Shown: piece by piece, positions 9,835 through 19,822 of the stretch
Layout: every line of letters starts with the position of its first letter
Numbering within the stretch: position 1 is the stretch's first letter
DNA from: an uncultured Marinobacter sp.
GTDB taxonomy: Bacteria; Pseudomonadota; Gammaproteobacteria; Pseudomonadales; Oleiphilaceae
Direction: 5' to 3'
Assembly (NCBI RefSeq): GCF_947259545.1
Contig: NZ_CAMYMK010000007.1
Location: 782,799-846,798 of the forward strand
DNA length: 64,000 nt
Made by a program: the position numbers and the translations under genes
The notes under the pieces: model-generated
Told to the model about the DNA's origin: nothing
Databases searched by the model: none
The model's input: only the letters and a program-made list of their open reading frames with translations

Positions 9835-10620
9835 ATGACTGCACCCATCCGGGTCAGATTGCCCGCCGTCTTTATCGCCTGGGTGACGATAACGCTTTTG
9901 CCCACCCCGGCTTGTGCGCAGGACGCGCAGGACAGTGCCGGGGCCCCTCAGCAGCAATCTCGCACCCAGACCACGGAATACCCTCCGCTCCTTCCGCTGA
10001 AGGCCAGCTATAACGCGTCCATGGACAAAGGCATTACCCTGAGCGGCACCGCCAGCCGAAGCCTGATCAAGCAGGAGGACGGCACCTGGCTCTATCGAAC
10101 CGATGTCGACTCCTTTATCGCGGATATCAGGGAATCTCTGATCCTGCGATGGGAGAACAATCAGGTCGTTCCCATCCGATATCGTTATGAACTGTCAGGC
10201 TTCCTGATCAGGGATCGCGCAGAGGCGATTGACTTCGACTGGGACAAGGGAGTTGCGACCGGCCATCACGAGGGTGACCGGTTCTCTCTGGAACTTGAAG
10301 AGGGCGCCCTGGACCCAATGGGCTACCAGCTCCAGCTCCACCAGGACCTACGCGCAGGCAAGACAGAAATGGTGTACCGCGTAGTCGACGAGGGTGACTA
10401 TGACACTGACCGCTTTGCGGTCGTTGGCGAGGAAATCCTGCAAACAGACCGGGGCGAGATCGCTACAGTCAAGGCGGAGAAAGTCCGCGACGACAGCAAA
10501 CGCCAGACCCTGATGTGGTTCGCCCCGGACATGGAACACCTGTTGATTCAGCTATTGCAGGTTGAGCCGGATGGCGGCCGCTATAAAATCACCATCGATA
10601 AGGCAGACATCCGCCGCTAG
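9835..10620 (+). CDS. DUF3108 domain protein, exported
   Basis: A 261-residue exported protein: signal peptide at about 1-29 (hydrophobic run ending ACA-QD), then a DUF3108 beta-rich domain starting near LPLKASYNASMDKGI and ending RYKITIDKADI. The family is of unknown function, probably periplasmic, and its fold recalls lipid-carrier-like beta sheets; that last point is inference. The gene follows purMN in the same direction after 77 bases with AGGAG before the ATG. Its stop TAG shares the palindrome CTAG with the stop of the convergent avtA gene. Confidence 0.82.
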   Translation: MTAPIRVRLPAVFIAWVTITLLPTPACAQDAQDSAGAPQQQSRTQTTEYPPLLPLKASYNASMDKGITLSGTASRSLIKQEDGTWLYRTDVDSFIADIRESLILRWENNQVVPIRYRYELSGFLIRDRAEAIDFDWDKGVATGHHEGDRFSLELEEGALDPMGYQLQLHQDLRAGKTEMVYRVVDEGDYDTDRFAVVGEEILQTDRGEIATVKAEKVRDDSKRQTLMWFAPDMEHLLIQLLQVEPDGGRYKITIDKADIRR

Positions 10621-11888
10621 CCTTGCTGGGCAGCCCACACCGCTTTGACTTCATCCGCAATAATGCGCAAACCTTCCGCTACCCGCTCGTCGTCCTGGGA
10701 GTATGTGACCCGCAGGCACTCGTGACGGTGCTTCCAGCTTTCATCCGGCAATCCCGGGAAAAAATAATGACCGGATACCACTAACACGCCCCGAGCCTTG
10801 AGGCGCTGATAGAGCTCCAGACTGCTGATCGGCAAATCCGGGAACCATAGCCACAGGAACATAGCCCCCTCGGGTTTGTGAACATACCAGTGGCAACCAG
10901 CGTCACCCATGGCTTCCCGGAAAACAGCCACTGCCCTTTCCATCTTGGCCTTATAAAACGGGCACACCACATCCCGACTCAGGGACAGAATCTCACCGGA
11001 GCGCACCATAGGCTCCGCCAGCATGGCACCGAAGCTACCGGTGGCCAGGTTCATGATGGCATTGATGCCGGAAAGCGCCTTGATGACCGGCTCGGAGGCA
11101 ATAACAATCCCCGTGCGGGCTGCCGGCAGACCGAGCTTGGACAAGCTCAGGCAAAGAATGACCTGTTCATTCCAGGTCGGCGTCGCGTCCACAAACAAAA
11201 GGCTCGGGAACGGGGTACCGTAGGCGCCATCCACGATAAGTGGCACATCGTGCTGGCGAGCCAGCTGTTCAAGCCTGGCCAACTCTTCGTCGGTGATGAC
11301 GTTGCCGGTTGGATTGGTGGGCCTGGATACGCAGATTGCGCCGGTTTCTCCGGTCACCTCGACCGCATCAAAATCCACCCGGTACTTGAACTCATGGGCG
11401 TCGGTGAACGAGATATCCGGCTGCACGGCATGGAACAGGCCCGGCTCGATACCAGCGTCCGCGTAACCGATGTACTCCGGCGCCAGCGGCAGCAGGATGT
11501 GTTTTTTGAGGCCGTCGCCGTACTCTCCGCCGAACATATTGAAGAGCATGAAGAAGGCGGCCTGGCTGCCATTGGTGAGCGCGATATTCTCGGGCTTGAG
11601 CCCCCAGCCATACTCGCGGTTGAGCAAATCCGCCAGCGAGGCGATAAACTGCTTTTCGCCCTGGGGTGGATCGTAGATTCCCACCAGGCGACGCATGTCC
11701 GCCGGTGTCTGACAGATATCCGCCAGTATTTCCTGAACCCTCTGCTGAATTTCCGGGATATGTCCCGGGTTACCTCCCCCCATCATGATCATATCGTCGC
11801 CAGAGGCCAGCGCATTACCCAGGTCATCCATCAATGAGGTAATGCCGGCATCGGCGGTGAATTTCCGACCAAAAGCTGAAAGTTTCAT
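10617..11888 (-). CDS. avtA: Valine--pyruvate aminotransferase AvtA
   Basis: PLP-dependent class I aminotransferase that makes valine (or alanine) by exchange with pyruvate. The 423 residues show GGGNPGHIPE at the N-terminus, LTNGSQAAFFMLFN, the substrate motif SRPTNPTGN, IVDGAYGTPFP with the PLP-contacting Asp, and LSLSKLGLPAARTGI with the Schiff-base lysine. The C-terminus carries LRVTYSQD with the carboxylate-binding Arg. The ATG at 11888 was chosen over a TTG four codons upstream because GGGAAG is well spaced from it. Monocistronic by appearance. Confidence 0.93.
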   Translation of the reverse strand: MKLSAFGRKFTADAGITSLMDDLGNALASGDDMIMMGGGNPGHIPEIQQRVQEILADICQTPADMRRLVGIYDPPQGEKQFIASLADLLNREYGWGLKPENIALTNGSQAAFFMLFNMFGGEYGDGLKKHILLPLAPEYIGYADAGIEPGLFHAVQPDISFTDAHEFKYRVDFDAVEVTGETGAICVSRPTNPTGNVITDEELARLEQLARQHDVPLIVDGAYGTPFPSLLFVDATPTWNEQVILCLSLSKLGLPAARTGIVIASEPVIKALSGINAIMNLATGSFGAMLAEPMVRSGEILSLSRDVVCPFYKAKMERAVAVFREAMGDAGCHWYVHKPEGAMFLWLWFPDLPISSLELYQRLKARGVLVVSGHYFFPGLPDESWKHRHECLRVTYSQDDERVAEGLRIIADEVKAVWAAQQG

Positions 11889-11961
11889 GAGGCTTCCCAA
11901 ATTTAACAGGGGGTTACGGATTCAGTGTAGGACAGGAGCGACACAATCGCAGACTAACGGT

Positions 11962-12561
11962 TCAGCCTTCCAGAGAAACACCCAGGTTGCTCACGCCATC
12001 GTTGGCCGCCTGCTGGCGCAAGCGCTCGACAAACTGACTGGTGGGTGTGCGCTGGCGCTTGAGGTCGAGCACCAGATCCCGCTGGAATGCCTTGTCTTCC
12101 TTCATGAGCGGGTGCTGGTCCAGCAGCCTGACCAGCTCGTCCTCATCGAGATCGTCGCCTTCGGACATTTCCACGAAGTTCATGACGGTTGTGGTGGCGA
12201 TCCCGGAGGCTTCGGTTGCCCGGTGCTTGCCCGGATTGAGCCGGTTCAGCAGCGCCTGTTCCAGCAACTGGCAAAAATCAAACGCCGGATAGACACCGTA
12301 GGCATCGTAGGCATTCACGTCCGGGGACAGGGCTTCCAGCTTCGCCAGTAACTGTGGGATAGCCGCTTCCGAGGCATCCTTTTGCAGCATGTCCCAGGCC
12401 AGGTCCATGAGCTGGCGCATCTTGGCACCGGTTTTCAGTTCCACCGCATCTGCAAACAGGGCGTAATTGGGAAAGGAGCGTTCCGCCAGTGCCAGCAGGA
12501 AAGCGCATTCCCGCCAGCCCTGGAGTTGTGAGACCGCTTTGAGAAACTGATTGGCGTTCAA
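11962..12561 (-). CDS. yjaG: YjaG family protein (DUF416)
   Basis: A 199-residue soluble helical protein of the DUF416/YjaG family (function unknown), matching E. coli YjaG in length and in the segments FLLALAERSFPNYALF, YDAYGVYPAFDFCQLLEQAL and the C-terminal SNLGVSLEG. The start is TTG, backed by a strong GGAGG five bases upstream; no ATG in frame would keep the conserved N-terminus. Downstream of dcd on the same strand with a 40-base gap. Confidence 0.85.
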   Translation of the reverse strand: MNANQFLKAVSQLQGWRECAFLLALAERSFPNYALFADAVELKTGAKMRQLMDLAWDMLQKDASEAAIPQLLAKLEALSPDVNAYDAYGVYPAFDFCQLLEQALLNRLNPGKHRATEASGIATTTVMNFVEMSEGDDLDEDELVRLLDQHPLMKEDKAFQRDLVLDLKRQRTPTSQFVERLRQQAANDGVSNLGVSLEG

Positions 12562-12601
12562 GTCAGCCTCCGGTATTGCTCGGAAAATCGGCAGGATTTT
12601 C

Positions 12602-13168
12602 TCATGTCTTGGGCAACGTTACGCCGGTCTGGCCAAGGTATTTGCCGCCCCGATCCTTGTAACTGGTTTCGCAGATTTCGTCGGACTCGAAGAACAGCAT
12701 CTGGGCCACGCCTTCGTTGGCGTAGATTTTCGCCGGCAGGTTGGTGGTGTTGGAAAATTCCAGGGTCACCTGACCTTCCCACTCGGGTTCCAGCGGGGTG
12801 ACGTTGACGATGATGCCACAGCGTGCGTAGGTGGATTTGCCCAGGCAGATGGTGAGTACGCTGCGGGGGATGCGGAAGTATTCTACGGTCCGCGCCAATG
12901 CGAAGGAGTTTGGCGGGATGATGCAGACGTCACCGGTGTAGTTCACGAAGCTGTTGTCGTCGAAGTTTTTGGGGTCGACGGTGGCTGAGTGGACGTTGGT
13001 GAATATCTTGAATTCGTTGCTGCAGCGTACGTCGTAGCCGTAGCTGGAAGTGCCGTAGGAGATGACACGGCCTTTTTCGGTTTCACGGACCTGGCCGGCC
13101 TCGAAGGGCTCGATCATGCAGTGTTCTGCGGACATCCGGCGAATCCACTTATCGGATTTGATGCTCAT
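12602..13168 (-). CDS. dcd: dCTP deaminase
   Basis: Deaminates dCTP to dUTP, feeding thymidylate synthesis. The 188-residue homotrimeric enzyme is recognised by [28 protein letters not shown], the [21 protein letters not shown] active-site block, VTLEFSNTT with the catalytic Glu, and the C-terminal [14 protein letters not shown]. The ATG at 13168 matches the family N-terminus; a GTG seven codons upstream has no ribosome site. Followed by yjaG. Confidence 0.97.
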   Translation of the reverse strand: MSIKSDKWIRRMSAEHCMIEPFEAGQVRETEKGRVISYGTSSYGYDVRCSNEFKIFTNVHSATVDPKNFDDNSFVNYTGDVCIIPPNSFALARTVEYFRIPRSVLTICLGKSTYARCGIIVNVTPLEPEWEGQVTLEFSNTTNLPAKIYANEGVAQMLFFESDEICETSYKDRGGKYLGQTGVTLPKT

Positions 13169-13280
13169 GGGTGAAGGTCTCGTATCCACTGGGAAAAATT
13201 GACGCCGTAGTTTACCTGTTACTTGGGAGGCTGTCGAAGCCTCTGGGGGTTCCGCCCTTAGGCCTGTGAGTGCGGGGGTT

Positions 13281-13388
13281 GCGGCGTCAGGCCGTCCGTT
13301 CCAAAAACCGCTACAAGCACATCCATGTGCGCTTCTCTCAGGCCATCCTTGGCCTTCGAAATTTTTGGAACGGACGGCCTGACGCCGC
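13281..13388. repeat. Large palindromic intergenic element (27-bp perfect arms)
   Basis: Arm 13281-13307 (GCGGCGTCAGGCCGTCCGTT followed by CCAAAAA) is an exact inverted copy of 13362-13388, around a 54-base centre. It lies between mrp and dcd, which both read leftward. No transposase or target-site duplication is visible. The arm length, GC-rich outer part and T/A-rich inner part could fold into a long hairpin and act as a strong RNA structure or terminator. It could equally be a MITE- or REP-like dispersed repeat; I have the impression of similar sequences in Marinobacter intergenic regions, which is unverified recall. Open frames through it are not credible genes. Confidence 0.75.
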
Positions 13389-13426
13389 GGTCGTACTTCC
13401 GTGTTGTCCGCTACTAATCGACGAAT

Positions 13427-14527
13427 CTAGTGCTCGGTTACCGATACGCTGGAGATTGATCCGCTCAGGTTACGCTCTCTGGTGGACAGCTCTGCCCCAA
13501 CACGACGGGCAATATCCCGGTAACGGCGGGCCACTTCCGAGTCCGGTTCGGCGACCACGGACGGGATGCCGCCATCAGTCTGTTCGCGGATAGTCATGTG
13601 CAGAGGCAACTGGCCAAGGAGCGTTGTGTCGTATTCCTCGGCGATGCGTTCGCCGCCGCCGTGACCGAACAAGGGCTCTTCGTGGCCGCAGTTGCTGCAG
13701 ATGTGGACGCTCATGTTTTCCACTACGCCCAGCACCGGAATGTCGACTTTGCGGAACATTTCGATGCCTTTTTTGCCGTCCAGCAACGCGATGTCCTGCG
13801 GGGTGGTGACGATGACGGCGCCGGTGACGGGGACTTTCTGGGCCAGGGTGAGCTGGATGTCGCCGGTGCCGGGGGGCATGTCGACGATGAGGTAGTCCAG
13901 TTCGTTCCACAGGGTCTGTTGCAGCAGTTGCATGACAGCACCGCTGACCATGGGGCCACGCCAGACCATGGGGGTTTTCTCAGTGACGACGAAGGCCATG
14001 GAGTTGGCCTGCAACCCGTGGGCTTCCATGGGGACGAAGTATTTGTTTTCGCGGGTGTCGGGGCGTTTACCTTCGGGCACGCCGAGCATCATGCCGATGC
14101 TGGGGCCGTAGATGTCGGCGTCGAGGATACCGACTCTGGCGCCTTCGGCCTGCAGGGCCAGGGCGAGGTTGACCGCGGTGGTGGATTTGCCGACGCCGCC
14201 CTTGCCGGAAGCCACGGCAATGATGTTTTTCACGCCAGGCACTGAGGGCAGGTCTTTCTGGACTTTGTACGAGTGGATTTTCTGGCCAACGTGGACGTCG
14301 GCGCTTTCAACGCCTTCGACGTCTTCCAGGGCGTGGGTGACCAGTTGTTTCAGCGCGCCAGCAATGCCTTTTGACGGGTAAGGCAGTTCCACCATGAGGG
14401 TTACTTTGCCGTTGTCGTCGGCGGTCAGGGACTTGACTGCGCCTAGGTCGTATAGGTCCTGGTTGCGGTATGGGTCACGGTACTCGCGAACCGCCGCCTG
14501 CAGGGCCTGTTCTGAAATCTGGGTCAT
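13427..14527 (-). CDS. mrp: Iron-sulfur cluster carrier ATPase Mrp/ApbC
   Basis: P-loop ATPase that carries and delivers [4Fe-4S] clusters in the cytoplasm. An N-terminal MIP18/DUF59 domain (about 1-95) precedes the ATPase. The deviant Walker A is GKGGVGKSTT, then GILDADIYGPS, VDMPPGTGDIQL, and the cluster-binding CSNCG (CxxC). The 366-residue length is normal. The ATG at 14527 is preceded by GGAG. Divergent from metG, the arrangement also seen in E. coli. Confidence 0.95.
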   Translation of the reverse strand: MTQISEQALQAAVREYRDPYRNQDLYDLGAVKSLTADDNGKVTLMVELPYPSKGIAGALKQLVTHALEDVEGVESADVHVGQKIHSYKVQKDLPSVPGVKNIIAVASGKGGVGKSTTAVNLALALQAEGARVGILDADIYGPSIGMMLGVPEGKRPDTRENKYFVPMEAHGLQANSMAFVVTEKTPMVWRGPMVSGAVMQLLQQTLWNELDYLIVDMPPGTGDIQLTLAQKVPVTGAVIVTTPQDIALLDGKKGIEMFRKVDIPVLGVVENMSVHICSNCGHEEPLFGHGGGERIAEEYDTTLLGQLPLHMTIREQTDGGIPSVVAEPDSEVARRYRDIARRVGAELSTRERNLSGSISSVSVTEH

Positions 14528-14716
14528 CGGGTTCTCCGGAATAAGCTCATGCTTGATTTGAAGCACGGAAACAGGTGTTTCGGATGAAAAATATCTGTCC
14601 GGAAGGTATCATCTGTGCCCGTTTCTGGCCATACAGAGTCTTTACCCGGATCAAGGGGTATCTCTGTTTCACTGATTAACGCCAAATCCTTATTCATTAA
14701 AGGTTCGGATATCAAC

Positions 14717-16750
14717 ATGACGCAAGCGAGTTCAAAGCAACAGCGCGATATTCTGGTCACCAGCGCCCTGCCTTATGCCAATGGCCCCATTCACCTGGGT
14801 CATCTGCTGGAATACATTCAGACGGACATCTGGGTGCGTTACCAGAACATGCGAGGCCAGAACTGTTACTACGTTTGCGCCGACGATGCCCATGGTACCG
14901 CGATCATGCTGCGTGCCGAGCGTGAGGGCATTACGTCCGAGCAACTGATCGATCGCATCCGTGAGGAGCATCAGCAGGATTTCCGCGGTTTCCATATCCG
15001 CTTTGACAACTATTACACCACGCATTCCGAGGAAAACCGTCAGTTCTCGGAATATATTTACCGGCAGCTGCAGGAAAACGGGCACATTGCGACCCGCAAG
15101 ATTACCCAGTCCTTTGATCCGGAAAAGAATATGTTTCTGGCGGACCGGTTTATCAAGGGCACCTGCCCGAAATGCAAGACCGAGGACCAGTACGGCGACA
15201 ACTGCGAAGCCTGCGGTGCGACCTATACGCCAGCCGAGCTGATTAATCCGCGCTCTGCGGTGTCCGGTGCCACGCCGATCGAGAAAGAATCCGAGCACTA
15301 TTTCTTCAAACTACCGGACTTTGCGGATTTCCTGGCGAAGTGGACCCGTAGCGGCACCCTGCAGCCGCAGGTGGCCAACAAACTGGCCGAGTGGCTGGAC
15401 GCAGGCCTGCAGGAGTGGGACATCAGCCGCGATGCGCCCTACTTCGGGTTCGAGATTCCGGACGCTCCGGGCAAGTATTTCTATGTCTGGCTGGACGCAC
15501 CGATCGGGTACCTGGCCAGCTTCAAGAACCTGTGCAACCGGGAAGGCATCAACTTCGAGCATTTCTGGAAAGCGGATTCCACGGCCGAGGTGTACCATTT
15601 CATCGGCAAGGACATTATCAATTTCCACGCACTGTTCTGGCCGTCCATGCTGCACGATGCCGGTTTCCGCACGCCGACAGCGGTCTGGGCCCACGGCTTT
15701 GTCACCGTTAACGGCAAGAAGATGTCCAAGTCCCGGGGCACGTTCATCATGGCCCGCACCTACCTGGACCATCTGAACCCGGAGTACCTGCGTTATTACT
15801 TCGCCGCCAAACTGACCAGTGGCGTGGATGACATGGACCTGAACCTGGAGGACTTCGCCTCGCGGGTGAATTCGGACCTGGTCGGCAAGGTGGTCAATAT
15901 CGCCAGTCGCAGTGCCGGCTTTATCACCAAGCGTTTCGATGGCCAGCTAGGCAAGGTCACCGAGCACGACAAGCTTAAAGAGTTTATCGATGCCGGCAAC
16001 GACATCGCCGACTTTTATGAGGCCCGTGAGTTTGGCCGCGCCATGCGTCGCATCATGGAACTGGCGGATATCGCCAACCAGTATGTAAACGACGAACAGC
16101 CGTGGGTGATTGCCAAGCAGGAAGGTCAGGAAGACAACCTGCAGGCTATCTGTACCAACGCCATCAACATGTTCCACCTGTTGATGACCTATCTGGCCCC
16201 GGTGCTTCCGGAAACCGCGAAAGCCTCCGAGGCGTTCCTGAATGCGCGTCTCGACTGGAATAACCGCGGCGAGCGCCTGGAAAACCACGGTATCAACAAA
16301 TTCAAGCCGCTGATGAACCGCGTGGATATGGCGCAGATCGAAAAAATGCTGGACGCGTCCAGGGAAGAAATGCCCGCAGCGACCGCGAAACCCGCTGAGA
16401 CCGCCAATCTCGAACCGGTCGCGGAAGAGATAGAATTCGGAGACTTTGCGAAAGTGGATCTTCGGGTCGCAAAGATTGTCAAAGCGGAACATGTGGACGG
16501 TGCCGACAAACTGCTGCGGCTGACACTGGATATCGGGCATGGTGACCGGAACGTGTTTGCTGGTATCAAATCCGCCTACAAGCCCGAGGAACTGGAAGGC
16601 CGTCTGACGGTTATGGTTGCCAACCTGAAGCCGCGTAAAATGAAGTTCGGAATGTCCGAGGGTATGGTTCTGGCAGCCGGTCCCGGCGGCAAGGACATCT
16701 TTATCCTGTCACCGGACTCCGGGGCCACCCCGGGCATGCGGATCATGTAA
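14717..16750 (+). CDS. metG: Methionyl-tRNA synthetase
   Basis: Class I synthetase charging tRNA-Met, 677 residues, the same length as E. coli MetG. Visible are the HIGH-type motif PIHLGHL, a zinc knuckle beginning [18 protein letters not shown], the KMSKS loop ([10 protein letters not shown]) and the C-terminal tRNA-binding/dimerisation domain starting [15 protein letters not shown] (about residues 575-677). The ATG at 14717 gives the standard N-terminus; upstream in-frame codons to 14615 lie in the mrp/metG spacer and are unlikely to be used. Confidence 0.98.
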   Translation: MTQASSKQQRDILVTSALPYANGPIHLGHLLEYIQTDIWVRYQNMRGQNCYYVCADDAHGTAIMLRAEREGITSEQLIDRIREEHQQDFRGFHIRFDNYYTTHSEENRQFSEYIYRQLQENGHIATRKITQSFDPEKNMFLADRFIKGTCPKCKTEDQYGDNCEACGATYTPAELINPRSAVSGATPIEKESEHYFFKLPDFADFLAKWTRSGTLQPQVANKLAEWLDAGLQEWDISRDAPYFGFEIPDAPGKYFYVWLDAPIGYLASFKNLCNREGINFEHFWKADSTAEVYHFIGKDIINFHALFWPSMLHDAGFRTPTAVWAHGFVTVNGKKMSKSRGTFIMARTYLDHLNPEYLRYYFAAKLTSGVDDMDLNLEDFASRVNSDLVGKVVNIASRSAGFITKRFDGQLGKVTEHDKLKEFIDAGNDIADFYEAREFGRAMRRIMELADIANQYVNDEQPWVIAKQEGQEDNLQAICTNAINMFHLLMTYLAPVLPETAKASEAFLNARLDWNNRGERLENHGINKFKPLMNRVDMAQIEKMLDASREEMPAATAKPAETANLEPVAEEIEFGDFAKVDLRVAKIVKAEHVDGADKLLRLTLDIGHGDRNVFAGIKSAYKPEELEGRLTVMVANLKPRKMKFGMSEGMVLAAGPGGKDIFILSPDSGATPGMRIM

Positions 16751-16787
16751 GGCACCTGCGTAAAGGCAGCGTGATGGAGCAAAGCGA

Positions 16788-17369
16788 ATGACCGAGTATT
16801 TGCTGATTCTGGTCAGCACCATTCTGGTGAACAACTTCGTACTGGTTCAGTTCCTGGGACTGTGCCCGTTCATGGGGGTGTCCGGCAAGCTGGAGACCGC
16901 CATGGGTATGTCCCTGGCCACCACCTTTGTGCTGACCCTTGCTTCGGTATGCAGCTATCTGGCGTACACCTACCTGCTGGAGCCCCTGAACCTCGCGTTC
17001 CTGAAAACCATCACCTTTATCCTTGTGATTGCGGTGGTGGTTCAGTTCACTGAAATGGTGGTACGTAAGACGAGCCCCCTGCTCTATCGGGTTCTGGGTA
17101 TTTTCCTGCCGCTGATCACCACCAACTGTGCGGTGCTCGGTGTGGCGCTGCTTAATCTGAACAAGAACAACAACTTCGTGGAGTCTGTCCTGTATGGCTT
17201 TGGCGCGGCCGCCGGCTTCTCGCTGGTTCTGGTGCTGTTTGCCGCCATGCGTGAGCGCATTGCCGTGGCCGATGTACCCGTGGCTTTCCGTGGCGCCGCC
17301 ATTGGCATGGTGACGGCGGGGCTGATGTCATTGGCATTCCTGGGCTTTACCGGCCTCGTCGGCGTTTGA
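16788..17369 (+). CDS. rnfA: Rnf/Rsx electron transport subunit A
   Basis: Integral membrane subunit of the Rnf complex, which couples ferredoxin/NADH electron flow to ion movement (or, as Rsx in E. coli, reduces SoxR). The 193 residues carry six predicted membrane helices and the family runs [37 protein letters not shown] and FAAMRERI. RnfA is homologous to RnfE and to NqrD/E, and the two occur as an inverted pair in the membrane. First gene of the rnfABCDGE-nth operon, 37 bases after metG. Confidence 0.96.
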   Translation: MTEYLLILVSTILVNNFVLVQFLGLCPFMGVSGKLETAMGMSLATTFVLTLASVCSYLAYTYLLEPLNLAFLKTITFILVIAVVVQFTEMVVRKTSPLLYRVLGIFLPLITTNCAVLGVALLNLNKNNNFVESVLYGFGAAAGFSLVLVLFAAMRERIAVADVPVAFRGAAIGMVTAGLMSLAFLGFTGLVGV

Positions 17370-17398
17370 CGGGGTAAGGTTTTAGGGGTATCGATTTT

Positions 17399-17977
17399 AT
17401 GTGGACAAGCATCCTTATCGCTGTTGTTGTTCTGCTGGCTCTGGCTGTGGTGTTCGGCGGCTTGCTGGGCTTCGCCGCTGAGCGCTTCCGGGTGGAAGGC
17501 AATCCCCTGGTCGAACAGATCGACTCTCTGCTACCACAAACCCAGTGTGGCCAGTGTGGCTACCCCGGCTGCCGCCCCTATGCCGAGTCCATTGCCGAAG
17601 GTGGCCCCATCAATAAATGCCCCCCGGGCGGTGAAGGTACGATCAAGTCCTTGGCCGACTTGCTGGATGTGGAACCCGAGCCGCTGGACGCCGAGCACGG
17701 TGTCGAGCAGGAGAAGCGGGTGGCGGTCATTCGCGAGGATGAATGCATTGGCTGTACCAAATGCATCCAGGCCTGCCCCGTCGACGCCATTCTGGGTTCC
17801 GCCAAGCACATGCATACGGTCATCGAAAGCGAATGCACCGGCTGTGACCTGTGCGTGGATCCCTGCCCGGTCGACTGCATTGATATGGTCACCATCGAAC
17901 CGGACATCCGGGCGTGGACCTGGAACCCGCCACAGACCAATCTCATTGCCACCGATCGCCAGGGGGCCAGCGCCTGA
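17399..17977 (+). CDS. rnfB: Rnf electron transport subunit B, iron-sulfur protein
   Basis: A 192-residue subunit anchored by one N-terminal membrane helix (about 5-25). Next comes a [4Fe-4S] domain with [18 protein letters not shown] and a downstream Cys (NKCPPG). Two ferredoxin-type motifs follow: [12 protein letters not shown] and [12 protein letters not shown]. It passes electrons within the complex toward RnfC/RnfG. The stop overlaps the rnfC start as ATGA. Confidence 0.96.
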   Translation: MWTSILIAVVVLLALAVVFGGLLGFAAERFRVEGNPLVEQIDSLLPQTQCGQCGYPGCRPYAESIAEGGPINKCPPGGEGTIKSLADLLDVEPEPLDAEHGVEQEKRVAVIREDECIGCTKCIQACPVDAILGSAKHMHTVIESECTGCDLCVDPCPVDCIDMVTIEPDIRAWTWNPPQTNLIATDRQGASA

Positions 17978-19800
17978 TGACACAACTCTGGGATTTCGCC
18001 GGCGGTATTCATCCGGCAGAGAACAAGCATCAGTCAACCAGTCGCCCCATTCGTCAGGCAGGTACTCCGGAGCGATTGGTATTGCCCCTGCAACAACACA
18101 TTGGCGAGCCTGCCGAAGCCATTGTGGCCGAGGGCGAGCGCGTCCTTAAAGGACAAAGGATTGCCGAGGTACCCAATGGCATGGGCGTTCCCGTGCATGC
18201 ACCGACCTCCGGAACCGTTGAGTCTATCGCCCGCTTGCCGGTACCCCATCCCTCCGGCATGGACGACTGGTGCATTACCCTCATTCCCGACGGTGAGGAC
18301 CAGTGGTGCCAGCGTCATCCGGTTTTGGACTATCGCAAACTGGAGCGGGACGAGGTGCTGGAAGCCATCCGTAACGCGGGCATCTCGGGTCTGGGCGGTG
18401 CCGGCTTCCCCACCAATATCAAACTGAGACCGCCCAAGGACCGTAAGGTCAGCACCCTGATCCTCAACGGGGCAGAATGTGAGCCGTACATCACCGCCGA
18501 TGACATGACCATGCGCGAACGGTCGGACGAAATTATCGCCGGCCTGAAGATCATGGCGTGGATTCTGCGCCCCGAGCGTTGTGTTATTGCGATTGAGGAC
18601 AACAAGCCAGAAGCGGCCGCAGCCATGAAAAAAGCGGCCGAGGGCACACAGATTGAAGTGGTAGTGGTGCCGACGAAGTACCCGTCCGGCGGCGAAAAAC
18701 AACTGATCCAGATTCTCACCGGCATGGAAGTGCCCAGTGGTGGCATCCCCGCAGACATTGGCGTTATGTGCCAGAACGTGGGAACCGCCATCGCCGTGGC
18801 CCGGGCTATCCTTGAGGGCGAACCGCTGATCAGACGTGTGGTCACCATTACCGGCGAGGCCGTTACCGAGCCCGGCAACTTTGAAGCGCTCCTGGGCACC
18901 CCGATCGACTACCTGCTGAGTCGGGCCGGACTGCAGGAGGCAAAACTCCACCGGCTGGTTCTCGGTGGGCCGATGATGGGGTATACACTGAACACCCCTG
19001 ATATACCGGTGGTCAAGACCAGCAACTGCGTGATCGCCGCCACTGCGCAAGAGCTGCCTGACCCGGAACCGGAACAGGCCTGTATCCGTTGTGGTCAGTG
19101 TTCCGAAGCCTGCCCCATGGAGCTGTTACCGCAACAACTGTTCTGGTACGCCAAAGCCGGCGAATTCGAAAAAGCCGAACACCTGAACCTGTTCGACTGC
19201 ATTGAGTGCGGCATCTGTTCTTATGTATGTCCCAGCTCCATTCCCCTGGTGCAGTATTACCGTTTTGCGAAGGGCGAAATCCGGGTTCAGCAGGCTGAGC
19301 AACTGAAAGCCGATCGTGCCCGGGAACGCTTTGAGGCTCGCCAGGCACGTCTGGAGCGGGAACAGCAGGAGAAGGAACTGCGCCGCAAAGAACGCGCCAA
19401 GGCCGCAGCGGAAGCCCAGGAAAAAAAGAAAGCGGAAGCAGAACAAGCAACAGCCAAAGGCGAAGCGGTTGATGAAAAGGCCGCCAAGGCCGCTCTGGTC
19501 CAGGAAGCATTGGCTCGCAAGAAAGCCGGGGCAGCAACGGCATCCGAAACTCAGACCACCGACGCGGAGAACTCCTCGCCGGCACCGGACATTCCTGCTC
19601 TGGAAAAACAGTTGACCCAGGCGAAATCCAAGCTGGAAACCATGCAATCGATGCTTGAGGACGCCAAGGCCCAACAGGCCGACAACGTCGACAAACTTGA
19701 GCGCGCGGTTGCCAAGAACCATGAACGGGTAAAACGGGCGGAAGAAGCACTGGCTGAAGCTGGTGCGGACACAATCCCGGCCACCCAATCCACCGAATAA
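17977..19800 (+). CDS. rnfC: Rnf electron transport subunit C
   Basis: Peripheral flavin/iron-sulfur subunit that contacts NADH. The sequence has an N-terminal biotin-lipoyl-like segment ([17 protein letters not shown]), a flavin/NADH-binding NuoF-like region ([31 protein letters not shown]), and two [4Fe-4S] motifs, [12 protein letters not shown] and [14 protein letters not shown]-terminal Ala/Lys/Glu-rich coiled coil of about 160 residues follows and is shorter than the Ala-rich tail of E. coli RsxC. The ATG at 17977 sits in an ATGA overlap with rnfB. Total 607 residues. Confidence 0.95.
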   Translation: MTQLWDFAGGIHPAENKHQSTSRPIRQAGTPERLVLPLQQHIGEPAEAIVAEGERVLKGQRIAEVPNGMGVPVHAPTSGTVESIARLPVPHPSGMDDWCITLIPDGEDQWCQRHPVLDYRKLERDEVLEAIRNAGISGLGGAGFPTNIKLRPPKDRKVSTLILNGAECEPYITADDMTMRERSDEIIAGLKIMAWILRPERCVIAIEDNKPEAAAAMKKAAEGTQIEVVVVPTKYPSGGEKQLIQILTGMEVPSGGIPADIGVMCQNVGTAIAVARAILEGEPLIRRVVTITGEAVTEPGNFEALLGTPIDYLLSRAGLQEAKLHRLVLGGPMMGYTLNTPDIPVVKTSNCVIAATAQELPDPEPEQACIRCGQCSEACPMELLPQQLFWYAKAGEFEKAEHLNLFDCIECGICSYVCPSSIPLVQYYRFAKGEIRVQQAEQLKADRARERFEARQARLEREQQEKELRRKERAKAAAEAQEKKKAEAEQATAKGEAVDEKAAKAALVQEALARKKAGAATASETQTTDAENSSPAPDIPALEKQLTQAKSKLETMQSMLEDAKAQQADNVDKLERAVAKNHERVKRAEEALAEAGADTIPATQSTE

Positions 19801-19822
19801 CGGACATCAGGGCCAAGTCTTC

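Noticed and set aside
10617..10620. Shared CTAG stop codons of the DUF3108 gene and avtA
   Set aside because: Tail-to-tail stops overlapping in a palindrome are common in compact genomes and need no special explanation.
13270..13593. 107-codon plus-strand frame across the mrp/dcd spacer
   Set aside because: It runs through the palindromic element and then antisense to mrp; the peptide is just a translation of the repeat, with no ribosome site or family resemblance.
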